Assembly (NCBI RefSeq): GCF_900156875.1 | Contig: NZ_LT707408.1 | Coordinates: 961,009-1,025,008 of the forward strand | DNA: 64,000 nt | DNA from: Robertmurraya dakarensis | GTDB lineage: Bacteria > Bacillota > Bacilli > Bacillales > Cytobacillaceae | Reading direction: 5' to 3' | Notes under the pieces: generated by a model | The model's database searches: none | What the model was told of the DNA's origin: nothing | What the model saw: the letters and a program-made list of their open reading frames with translations, nothing else | Part shown: in pieces, positions 50,709-58,339 of the stretch | Layout: each line of letters opens with the position of its first letter | Position numbering within the stretch: the stretch's first letter is position 1 | Made by a program: the position numbers and the translations under genes

Positions 50709-52652
50709 ATGGCAAACAAAGTGATTATTGTCGGTGGAGTAGCAGGAGGAGCAACAGCGGCAGCTAGACTTAGAAGAATTAGTGAAGATGTAGAGATTAT
50801 TATGGTTGAAAGAGGAGAACATATCTCTTTTGCCAACTGTGGTCTTCCTTACTATATTGGTGAAACAATTAAGGATCGCAGCAAGTTACTTGTACAGACT
50901 GTTGAAGGTATGTCAGATCGTTTTAATTTAGATATCCGTAACTTAAGTGAAGTAACAAGCATAGATCCAGAAAATAAAAAAGTTAAAATCAAGAACTTAA
51001 AAACTGACGAAGTATATGAAGAAAATTATGACAAATTATTATTATCACCTGGAGCAAGACCGATCGTACCGCCAATTCCAGGGTTAAAGGAAAATAATAC
51101 ATTATTTACGCTGAGAAATATTCCAGATACAGATAAAATTAAAAACTATGTTGACCAAGAACAACCAGAAAAAGCCGTTGTGGTTGGAGGCGGTTTTATT
51201 GGAATAGAGATGGCTGAAAACTTAGTTGACCGCGGCATCAAAGTAACTATTATCGAAATGGCAAATCAAATTATGGCTCCAATTGATTTTGAAATGGCAA
51301 GCATTCTTCACTCTCATTTAAAAGAAAAAGGTGTGGACTTAATTCTAAAAAATGGTGTTGCATCATTTACAAATGAAGGAAAAAAAATCATTTTAGCTGA
51401 TGGATCTGAAATTGACACAGATATGACGATCCTTTCTATTGGAGTAAGACCAGAGAACGAGTTAGCGAAAAACGCGGGTCTTGATTTAGGGGAACGCGGC
51501 GGGATTATTGTTAATGAATATCTTCAAACATCCAATCCAGACATCTATGCAGTAGGGGACGCAGTAGAGGTTGTGGACTATATGAGCGGTACAAAAGCAA
51601 TGATACCTCTAGCAGGTCCTGCTAACCGTCAAGGCCGTATTGCTGCCAATAATATCATGGGTAGAGAAGAAAAGTATCAAGGTACACTTGGAACATCCAT
51701 TGCGAAGGTTTTTGACTTCACTGTAGCAGCAACTGGAAACAATGAAAAAACATTAAAACAGTTAGGTGTTGAATATGAGGTCGTTCATATTCACCCAAGT
51801 TCTCATGCTGGCTACTATCCTGGAGCAGCACCAATTGCACTTAAATTAGTATTCGATAAAGAAACAGGAAAAATCTTCGGTGCGCAGGCAGTTGGGATGG
51901 ATGGAGTCGATAAACGTATTGACGTCATTGCTACTGCGATTAAAGGAGGATTAACAGTTGAGGATTTAACAAATTTAGAGCTTTCGTATGCACCGCCATT
52001 CTCATCAGCTAAAGATCCGGTAAATATGGCAGGTTATGTGGCAACAAATATTATGGAAGGTGAACTAGAACAAGTTCAATGGCATGAAATTGATGAAATC
52101 ATTGCTAATGGAGGGCTTCTAATTGATGTCCGTGAACCGATGGAACGTGAATTTGGTTTTATTAAAGGATCAGAAAACATCTCTTTAAATTCACTAAGAG
52201 AAAATTTAGATAGACTGCCAAAAGATCAGACTATTTATGTTAGCTGTCAAGTCGGATTACGTGGATATTTAGCGAGCCGAATTCTAAAAAATAACGGTTT
52301 CCAAGTGAAAAATGTTGACGGTGGTTGGAAAACCTATTCATCTGTTTTCGGCAGCAATATCACCCAAGAGGTAAAAACAACTACAAATGACTTAGGTGAA
52401 GCGGTTGTGGAAAATAATAATCCTTTCAAGGTCGATTCAGTTGTGGATGTAACAGGGCTAACATGTCCGATGCCGATTGTTAAGCTTAAGAAGGGAATCG
52501 ATACATTAGAAAGCGATCAAGTCATTGAACTGCATGTGACAGACAGAGGGGCTTTAAAAGACCTTCCAGCTTGGGCAAGAAATGCAGGGCATTCCATTTT
52601 AAAAACAGAACAAGATGGAACATTAATTAAATTTTGGATTAAGAAGAAATAA
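50709..52652 (+). CDS. CoA-disulfide reductase fused to rhodanese and TusA domains
   Basis: 647 residues. FAD/NAD pyridine-nucleotide-disulfide oxidoreductase part (1-450) with GGVAGGATAAARLRR and the single active cysteine C44 in SFANCGLPYY; rhodanese domain (about 465-560) with catalytic C513 in CQVGLRGY; TusA/SirA domain (about 575-647) with C586 in GLTCPMPIVKLKKG. Reduces CoA-disulfide or CoA-persulfide and relays sulfane sulfur. CoADR-rhodanese proteins are known in Bacillus; here TusA is added. RBS GGAGGG precedes ATG. Confidence 0.9.
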   Translation: MANKVIIVGGVAGGATAAARLRRISEDVEIIMVERGEHISFANCGLPYYIGETIKDRSKLLVQTVEGMSDRFNLDIRNLSEVTSIDPENKKVKIKNLKTDEVYEENYDKLLLSPGARPIVPPIPGLKENNTLFTLRNIPDTDKIKNYVDQEQPEKAVVVGGGFIGIEMAENLVDRGIKVTIIEMANQIMAPIDFEMASILHSHLKEKGVDLILKNGVASFTNEGKKIILADGSEIDTDMTILSIGVRPENELAKNAGLDLGERGGIIVNEYLQTSNPDIYAVGDAVEVVDYMSGTKAMIPLAGPANRQGRIAANNIMGREEKYQGTLGTSIAKVFDFTVAATGNNEKTLKQLGVEYEVVHIHPSSHAGYYPGAAPIALKLVFDKETGKIFGAQAVGMDGVDKRIDVIATAIKGGLTVEDLTNLELSYAPPFSSAKDPVNMAGYVATNIMEGELEQVQWHEIDEIIANGGLLIDVREPMEREFGFIKGSENISLNSLRENLDRLPKDQTIYVSCQVGLRGYLASRILKNNGFQVKNVDGGWKTYSSVFGSNITQEVKTTTNDLGEAVVENNNPFKVDSVVDVTGLTCPMPIVKLKKGIDTLESDQVIELHVTDRGALKDLPAWARNAGHSILKTEQDGTLIKFWIKKK

Positions 52653-52673
52653 CTTAAATAATTAGTTAGCAGG

Positions 52674-52706
52674 GCATGACTTCTGTAGAGGGAGTCATGC
52701 TTTCTT
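52674..52706 (+). terminator. Terminator after the CoA-disulfide reductase gene
   Basis: GCATGAC (52674-52680) pairs with GTCATGC (52694-52700), then TTTCTT. Confidence 0.7.
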
Positions 52707-52806
52707 AAATTTCTCTTAAACTTTGGAAATCGCATGGTGTCCATAACCTTTGCGATCTAAATTACTTCAGCCAGAAGGAGAACATCTTTTACCATTATTT
52801 ATAAAA

Positions 52807-52835
52807 TTGACATAATACCAATAGGGGTATAATAT
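52807..52835 (+). promoter_or_regulatory. Promoter with operator O2 of the rhodanese-like gene
   Basis: TTGACA (52807-52812) and TAATAT (52830-52835) 17 bases apart; the inverted repeat ATACCAATAGGGGTAT (52815-52830) fills the spacer, an ideal place for repression. Confidence 0.7.
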
Positions 52836-52873
52836 ATTGTTTGCAGGAACTTTATTGGAATGAGGTAAATGAA

Positions 52874-53215
52874 ATGACAATATTAATTTTGGGATTATTA
52901 CTTATATTTTTGGGGCTGATTTTTATTAGATATATCCCTGTTGCAGGTGTTAAATGTAGAGAATTATGCAACCTAAATGAGACATTTAAAATTGTCGATG
53001 TAAGAGATTACAATGAATCGTACCAAGACCAGATACTGAACGGCATCAACATACCTATTGCCTATATTAAAAGACATTATCATGAAATAAACCATTCGAA
53101 GATTTTTGTGGTAGCATCAAATCATTTAGAAAAAAACATCAGTATTCGCTTATTGAGAAAAAAAGGTTTTGTAGTAGTAGGTTATTCATTAACGGTTTGT
53201 GATTGCAGTAAATAA
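52874..53215 (+). CDS. Membrane-anchored rhodanese-like protein lacking the catalytic cysteine
   Basis: 113 residues from ATG 52874, 8 bases behind GAGG; an in-frame TTG at 52841 has no ribosome site. One N-terminal helix (ILILGLLLIFLGLIFI), then a rhodanese fold (FKIVDVRDYNESYQ, NIPIAYIKRHYHE). The active loop reads VVASNHLEKN, with serine where C is expected, so it is probably not a sulfurtransferase by that site; two cysteines lie at the C-terminus (CDC) and two near the membrane (KCRELC). Confidence 0.75.
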   Translation: MTILILGLLLIFLGLIFIRYIPVAGVKCRELCNLNETFKIVDVRDYNESYQDQILNGINIPIAYIKRHYHEINHSKIFVVASNHLEKNISIRLLRKKGFVVVGYSLTVCDCSK

Positions 53216-53238
53216 ACCTTTGTTTGAAGAGATATAGG

Positions 53239-53281
53239 TTGACAATCTTGTAATCTATCATTAATATACCAATAGGGGTAG
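53239..53281 (+). promoter_or_regulatory. Promoter with operator O3 of the DsrE-like gene
   Basis: TTGACA (53239-53244), 17 bases, TAATAT (53262-53267); ATACCAATAGGGGTAG (53266-53281) overlaps the end of the -10. Confidence 0.68.
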
Positions 53282-53303
53282 CAGTATTTTTTTACGAAAT
53301 AAA

Positions 53304-53319
53304 ATACCCATTAAGGTAA
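53304..53319. promoter_or_regulatory. Operator O4 upstream of the DsrE-like gene
   Basis: ATACCCATTAAGGTAA, the same 5-6-5 layout as O1-O3 with one change in the right half. It lies between the promoter and the start codon, giving this gene two tandem sites 38 bases apart. Confidence 0.55.
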
Positions 53320-53356
53320 TTTAAAATATAAAACATATACACTTAAGGAGGATATT

Positions 53357-53836
53357 ATGTCAGAGAAGAAAAAGACAACGATCGTATTATTTAGTGGAGA
53401 TTATGATAAAGCAATGGCGGCTTATATTATTGCAAATGGAGCAGCTGCTTATGATCATGAAGTAACCATTTTCCATACTTTTTGGGGCTTGAATGCATTA
53501 CGTAAAGAAGAAAATATTCCTGTGAAAAAAGGATTTATGGAAAAAATGTTTGGGAAAATGATGCCAAGAGGTGCAGATAAAATGGGGCTTTCAAAGATGC
53601 ACTTTGCTGGAATCGGCCCTAAGCTGATTAAAGATGTTATGAAGAAGCATAATGCTCTGCCGTTACCTCAATTAATTGAGATGGCGCAAGAACAAGATGT
53701 TAAGTTAGTAGCTTGTACAATGACTATGGACTTGTTAGGACTTCAACAGGAAGAACTACTAGATAATATCGAATTAGCAGGTGTTGCAGCATATTTGGCT
53801 GATGCTGAAGACGGAAATGTAAACCTATTTATTTAA
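53357..53836 (+). CDS. DsrE/DsrF-family sulfur carrier protein
   Basis: 159 residues of DsrE2 type: TTIVLFSGDYDKAMAAYIIANGAAAYDHEVTIFHTFWGLN start pattern, Lys/Met-rich middle (MEKMFGKMMPRGADKMGLSKM), and the conserved cysteine in KLVACTMTMDLLGL. Such proteins receive or pass persulfide sulfur alongside TusA and rhodaneses. RBS AAGGAGG precedes ATG. Confidence 0.88.
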   Translation: MSEKKKTTIVLFSGDYDKAMAAYIIANGAAAYDHEVTIFHTFWGLNALRKEENIPVKKGFMEKMFGKMMPRGADKMGLSKMHFAGIGPKLIKDVMKKHNALPLPQLIEMAQEQDVKLVACTMTMDLLGLQQEELLDNIELAGVAAYLADAEDGNVNLFI

Positions 53837-53867
53837 TAGAATATAGAGCTAGTCAAAAAGTAAATTT

Positions 53868-53917
53868 AAGAGACAAAGAAAAAGTCGAGTTGAAACGTGG
53901 CTTTTTCTTTGTCTCTT
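53868..53917. terminator. Convergent terminator between the DsrE-like gene and the resA-like gene
   Basis: AAGAGACAAAGAAAAAG / CTTTTTCTTTGTCTCTT 17-bp stem with an additional imperfect inner helix; A/T-rich on both sides. Confidence 0.88.
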
Positions 53918-53922
53918 ATTGT

Positions 53923-54510
53923 TTAGTTAATATCTTTTGTCAAACTCTCCATCATGTTCTCATCCATAGGTCCGACAATTTTCTTGGTAATGATTCCCTT
54001 AGTATCTAATATATAACTTGTAGGGATCGTGAAAGCCTGATACGCAGCACCTATTTCTCCATCCTGATCTAACGGTATTGGAAAGGTTAGTCCGTAATCT
54101 TTAACAAAGCTTTCAATCGCTTCAGATCCATTGTCCATGTTAGTTAGATTCACTGCCAATATTTCAATTCCTTTATCCTTGTTTTCTTCATAGAAGTTTT
54201 GCATATGAGGCATTTCAGCCTTACAAGGAGGACACCAAGTTGCCCAGAAATTCAAAATAACTTTTTTACCTTGATAGTCAGATAATCTTACTGTTTCACC
54301 TTCTAATGTAGTTAATTCAAAGTCAGGTGCAGGATTTCCTTCTTTTACTGAGCTAAGGTCAATTCCAGGAGCGTCTTCAAATGAACTAACTTCATTTTCA
54401 TCAACAGCTGCTTCCTTGTTAACATCCGATTTAGATGAATTCATAAAATTAACAACTACAATGGCAACTGCCAAGATAATAATTGCGATAGATAAAAGAT
54501 TTTTATTCAT
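53923..54510 (-). CDS. resA: Membrane-anchored thiol-disulfide oxidoreductase, ResA/TlpA family
   Basis: 195 residues. N-terminal anchor (LLSIAIIILAVAIVVVNF), acidic linker, then AhpC/TSA-thioredoxin domain with WCPPC (FWATWCPPCKAEMP). ResA-type proteins reduce apocytochrome c haem sites or other extracytoplasmic thiols, receiving electrons from CcdA, encoded at 57384 in the same run. The start overlaps the stop of the upstream gene (TCATGA). The name is by family; another ResA paralogue may exist elsewhere. Confidence 0.82.
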   Translation of the reverse strand: MNKNLLSIAIIILAVAIVVVNFMNSSKSDVNKEAAVDENEVSSFEDAPGIDLSSVKEGNPAPDFELTTLEGETVRLSDYQGKKVILNFWATWCPPCKAEMPHMQNFYEENKDKGIEILAVNLTNMDNGSEAIESFVKDYGLTFPIPLDQDGEIGAAYQAFTIPTSYILDTKGIITKKIVGPMDENMMESLTKDIN

Positions 54511-55129
54511 GACAGTTATCTCTCCTTTTGGGATTCATATAAAGAATAAGCATAGTAACAGCTATCCAAGTAAAGGTCAACGTTTCTAATGTGAGAAAGG
54601 ATTGGAAAAAACTAAAGATCAATAATTCCAATAGGAATATCAAGATGAAAATTTGTTTTGATATAGGCGAATTTTTATTTTTAAAATGGTTAAATAAAGC
54701 ACAGCAGCTTGCCAGTAAAACGAAATGTACAAGTGCTTCCATGTAGTTTTGCTCCAATAGACTGATAACCACTTCATAGGAAATAAAATAAAAAAGGAAA
54801 ACCGGTACTCCTTCACTATAAATAGAAGGATGCTTTATCCCTGCCATAAAAAGAATGTAGAAAGAAAGCGATGCTAAAGCAAGAATGTGTCCTGTTGTTC
54901 CTCCATTGAAATAAACGATGGAAAGTGGCATATTTAAGAAGATTTTGAAATTAAACAGAACATAGCTCAGCTTCCATACTAGAAAGTAGAGAAAAAAACC
55001 ATTCCAGTACCATTCGCCAACTTTCTCTCTTGTATAAAGTCTTTTGAATAGTGATCCTATGAAAAGGCTTATAACAGCTGCAAGCCAAATAGAGGGAATT
55101 GTTAAGTTGCCTATTTCAAAATATGTCAC
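54503..55129 (-). CDS. Polytopic membrane protein of unknown function
   Basis: 208 residues with about seven hydrophobic helices. The opening (YFEIGNLTIPSIWLAAVISLFIG) and the NGGTTGHILALASL segment faintly recall prolipoprotein diacylglyceryl transferase (Lgt), but the essential histidine-glycine motifs of Lgt are not clear, so I leave it unnamed. GTG start overlaps the OsmC stop by one base, and its stop overlaps the resA-like start; it is tightly linked to thiol-redox genes. Confidence 0.65.
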   Translation of the reverse strand: MTYFEIGNLTIPSIWLAAVISLFIGSLFKRLYTREKVGEWYWNGFFLYFLVWKLSYVLFNFKIFLNMPLSIVYFNGGTTGHILALASLSFYILFMAGIKHPSIYSEGVPVFLFYFISYEVVISLLEQNYMEALVHFVLLASCCALFNHFKNKNSPISKQIFILIFLLELLIFSFFQSFLTLETLTFTWIAVTMLILYMNPKRRDNCHE

Positions 55130-55530
55130 TACTCATCACCAGTTGTTTCCGTTGACTTAATAGTAAAGACGATTTCAATGCAATTAATGACAGATTGTAT
55201 CATTCCGCAATTCTTAACGACTAGCTTTGAAATCTTATCGTTTTGGTCTGCTGATAATGGCTTCTCAGTATAAACAAGAGCATTTATTGAAATTTGCTCA
55301 ATTCGGTTTGCCTGATCTGGATTCCGTATAGAGGAAACTTCCATTTCAATCTTATCGTAAGGCTGTCTCTTTTTTACTAGAATATCCCTAAGCAGTGTGC
55401 CGCTGCACCCTGTTAGTGAAGATACAAAAAGTTCGAATGGACGATAACCAACCTGTGCGTTTGGTGATATGTCAAGAGCTCCGAATTCTAGATTTCCAAT
55501 TAGTTTTTCATTTTCGATTATAAATTTCAT
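55129..55530 (-). CDS. OsmC/Ohr-family protein
   Basis: 133 residues; the two family cysteines occur in SSLTGCSGTLL and VVKNCGMIQSV. OsmC proteins reduce organic hydroperoxides, and related ones handle sulfur-containing thiols. RBS AGGAGG precedes ATG. Sits between the two-component system and the resA-like gene. Confidence 0.8.
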   Translation of the reverse strand: MKFIIENEKLIGNLEFGALDISPNAQVGYRPFELFVSSLTGCSGTLLRDILVKKRQPYDKIEMEVSSIRNPDQANRIEQISINALVYTEKPLSADQNDKISKLVVKNCGMIQSVINCIEIVFTIKSTETTGDE

Positions 55531-55579
55531 AGCTGCACCTCCTCAAGAGCAATTATGAAGCTGTTTTGTTAAGAACTGA

Positions 55580-56674
55580 TTAAGAATCTTCTTTTTCAAG
55601 CGTCCGATATTCATATTTTTCTTTGAGTGGGAACTCTATTTTAAATTTATGGTGTGTACCGTCTGTTTCTAACTCAACATTCCCTTCGTGTGCTAGAATG
55701 ATGCTCTTGGCAATTGCCAGGCCTAGTCCTGCTCCATGAGATTTAGTGCTTCGTGATTCCTCCAGACGGTAAAATCGTTCGAAGATAAGATCTTTTTTTT
55801 CATGATTAATAAACTGACCAGTATGAGAAAAGGTAATCCTGCATGTTTTATCTTTTTTCACTGCCAAAATTTCCAGTTCATCTCCAGTATTATAATCTAG
55901 GATGTTTTGCAGGATATTGGAAAAGGCTTGTATGAGTCCATCGCTGTTTCCTACTATTGCTGCCTCGTCTATATGAATAGATATATTTTGGAACTTCTCT
56001 TGCATCTTTAATTGAAAGGACGTAATGGTGTCTTTTAAAACGCGATCAATTTTAATAATATTGAATTGTTTATCTGAAAAATAATTCCCTTTTTCCCATG
56101 AATTTAATTCAGTTAACAGTTCAACAATTCTTGTTATGCGGCGAGATTCCTCAAGAAGCGATCCAAATAAATCAGCGTTCCCCTCTATAACATTATTCTT
56201 AAGTGCTTCAAGATAACCATTCATATTGGTCAATGGCGTACGAAGCTCATGCGCAATGTCTCGAAGCATATTATTACGTTGTTCTTGAGCAGCCATGAGT
56301 GTTTCGGACATAGAATTGAAGTTCTCAATTAACTCTAATATCTCTCCGGATGAAGTCATGCTGATGTTGGAAGGAATTTTACCTTCCTGAATATCCTTAG
56401 AGGCTTTTGATAGATGTTTGATTGGTTCCACGATTCTCTTTACTGTAAAATAGTGAAATAGTCCTGCGATAATAAAGGCTAGAATGCTGACTTTTAAAAG
56501 AAATCCATTCAGTGTATCAACTAATTGCTGCCCCACAATTGCTTCGGAGTTGACTAAGAAGCAGGCGTACTGAGTAACGGAAAATGCTGCAAGCATAATG
56601 ACGAGTAGAATTACAAGACTATTCAAGGCAACGAGCTTTGACAGTAAATTAGACAGTCTTTTAATGAGCCACAA
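55580..56674 (-). CDS. Sensor histidine kinase (HAMP type)
   Basis: About 364 residues from TTG 56674, 7 bases behind GGGG and overlapping the end of the regulator gene; a longer frame to 56764 would bury 100 bases in that gene. TM1 about 10-37, short extracytoplasmic loop, TM2 about 53-75 (VSILAFIIAGLFHYF), HAMP, HisKA with RDIAHELRTPLTNM, HATPase with NILQNILDY and GAGLGLAIAK. The loop between helices is only about 15 residues, so it may sense within the membrane. Confidence 0.85.
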   Translation of the reverse strand: MWLIKRLSNLLSKLVALNSLVILLVIMLAAFSVTQYACFLVNSEAIVGQQLVDTLNGFLLKVSILAFIIAGLFHYFTVKRIVEPIKHLSKASKDIQEGKIPSNISMTSSGEILELIENFNSMSETLMAAQEQRNNMLRDIAHELRTPLTNMNGYLEALKNNVIEGNADLFGSLLEESRRITRIVELLTELNSWEKGNYFSDKQFNIIKIDRVLKDTITSFQLKMQEKFQNISIHIDEAAIVGNSDGLIQAFSNILQNILDYNTGDELEILAVKKDKTCRITFSHTGQFINHEKKDLIFERFYRLEESRSTKSHGAGLGLAIAKSIILAHEGNVELETDGTHHKFKIEFPLKEKYEYRTLEKEDS

Positions 56675-57356
56675 ATTTATACCCCATTCCTCTAACCGTT
56701 TGTATATAATCTTTAGGTGTTTTTTCTCTAATCTTTTCCCGTAAATTTTTAATATGGACATCAATTGTACGGTCTGTAACTGTCTTTTGATTATGATCGT
56801 AAATAAAGTCTAGTATTTGTTCTCTTGATAATACTTGTTCTGGATGCTGCATAAATGTATGAAGAAGCTTATACTCAGAATACGTTAAGTGGAGTTGTTC
56901 TCCGTTAATCCAAGCTTCTCCCTTTGTTGGTTTAATGGTTAAGCCGGTAAAGCTTAGTTTTCCGCATCTGCTCGCCGTTCTCCTTAATACCGCTTCAATT
57001 CTCACCATGAGCTCTGCAGGACTAAATGGTTTGACAACGTAATCATCAGCACCTAGTTTGAATCCTTTAATTCGATCTTTTTCGGATACTTTTGCAGTAA
57101 GCATAATGATTGGTACCATGCTTTTTAAATCTTCACGAACCCATCTGCAAATTTCTTCACCCTTAATCCCTGGAAGCATAAGATCCAGTATTAATATACA
57201 AGGATCTAACTGCTGTATTTTTTCTTTCGCTTCAATGCCATCTACTGCTTCGATCGCTTCATAACCTTCTTTTATTAAATAAATTTTTACAAGTTCACGG
57301 ATCTTCGGATCATCTTCAACTATCAATACTGATTTACCAATCAGGTTTTTTTGCAT
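56661..57356 (-). CDS. OmpR/PhoP-family response regulator
   Basis: 231 residues: REC domain with D in CILILDLMLPG and K in VVKPFSP, then winged-helix DNA-binding domain (SYSEYKLLHTFMQHPEQVLSREQILDF; VDVHIKNLREKI). Partner of the following kinase, with which it overlaps. Located between ccdA and OsmC, so probably controls thiol-redox or sulfur genes of this block. Confidence 0.9.
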   Translation of the reverse strand: MQKNLIGKSVLIVEDDPKIRELVKIYLIKEGYEAIEAVDGIEAKEKIQQLDPCILILDLMLPGIKGEEICRWVREDLKSMVPIIMLTAKVSEKDRIKGFKLGADDYVVKPFSPAELMVRIEAVLRRTASRCGKLSFTGLTIKPTKGEAWINGEQLHLTYSEYKLLHTFMQHPEQVLSREQILDFIYDHNQKTVTDRTIDVHIKNLREKIREKTPKDYIQTVRGMGYKFVAH

Positions 57357-57383
57357 AGATTTAATAACCTCCCAACTACCGGT

Positions 57384-58091
57384 TTAAAATAAACTATAAG
57401 CAGACAGCCAGGCACTAATTTTCTGCATTTGTCCGCTTAATACAAGGAAACCTAGTAAAACCATTATCATTCCATTAACAAATGCCAGCTTTGATAAGTA
57501 TTTATTAATTTTCTTTATTGCATTTAGTGAGTAAGAAATAATGATTGAGATGATTAGAAAGGGGATAGCCATTCCAAGTGAATATGCACCAAGTAATAAA
57601 ATTCCTTGATTCAAAGTATCTGAAGAGCTTGCTAGTAATAGGATGGACGATAAAGCCAGTCCCACGCAAGGAGACCATCCGGCAGCAAATGCCATTCCCA
57701 GCAGTATGGAACTAAAGATACTTTTCGGTTGAGTCCCAGTCTGAATTCTTTTTTCCTTCATTAGATACTTAAATTTTAACAATCCTGCCATTTGAAGGCC
57801 AAAAATAATGATTAATAACCCTGCAATTTGCATGATTAATACTCGATAACTCATCAATAATGTCCCAATAAAACTTGCAGATGCCCCTAAAACTATAAAA
57901 ATAATGCTAAAACCAATAATAAATCCAATAGATCTAACATAAAGAGTTCTCCGTTTTACCTCTATTATAGAGTTCTCTATTTTTCCACCTGTTAAATGTG
58001 TGACATAGGCAGGTAAAAGTGGAAATACGCATGGTGAAAAAAAAGATAAGGCTCCTCCGAATAAAGCAAATAATATACCAACTTCGTTCAT
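57384..58091 (-). CDS. ccdA: Cytochrome c biogenesis / thiol-reducing membrane protein CcdA
   Basis: About 235 residues, six membrane helices. The cysteine pair that carries reducing power across the membrane is visible in FFSPCVFPLLPAY (near the N-terminus) and GWSPCVGLAL (near residue 125). ATG 58091 follows AAAGGAG by 8 bases; the frame extends to GTG 58100. Supplies electrons to ResA-type proteins such as the one at 53923. Confidence 0.9.
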   Translation of the reverse strand: MNEVGILFALFGGALSFFSPCVFPLLPAYVTHLTGGKIENSIIEVKRRTLYVRSIGFIIGFSIIFIVLGASASFIGTLLMSYRVLIMQIAGLLIIIFGLQMAGLLKFKYLMKEKRIQTGTQPKSIFSSILLGMAFAAGWSPCVGLALSSILLLASSSDTLNQGILLLGAYSLGMAIPFLIISIIISYSLNAIKKINKYLSKLAFVNGMIMVLLGFLVLSGQMQKISAWLSAYSLF

Positions 58092-58339
58092 CAATAACAC
58101 TCCTTTCGAATCTTAATGATGCACATGGTTTGTTAAAGTTTTATGAATTTAGATTGATAAAAAAGTATGTTATAAAAATAACTTTCAAAATTCTTAGATT
58201 GAAGGAAGTTTGGCAGTTATCTGTTTACTTGCAGACCATCATAGAAACTATGTTAGATTACCTTACAACATGAGTGAGTTATTATTGGACTATTGTTATG
58301 ATGTGGTCATAGACCAAACGCTATGTGAGGAGTGTTAAT

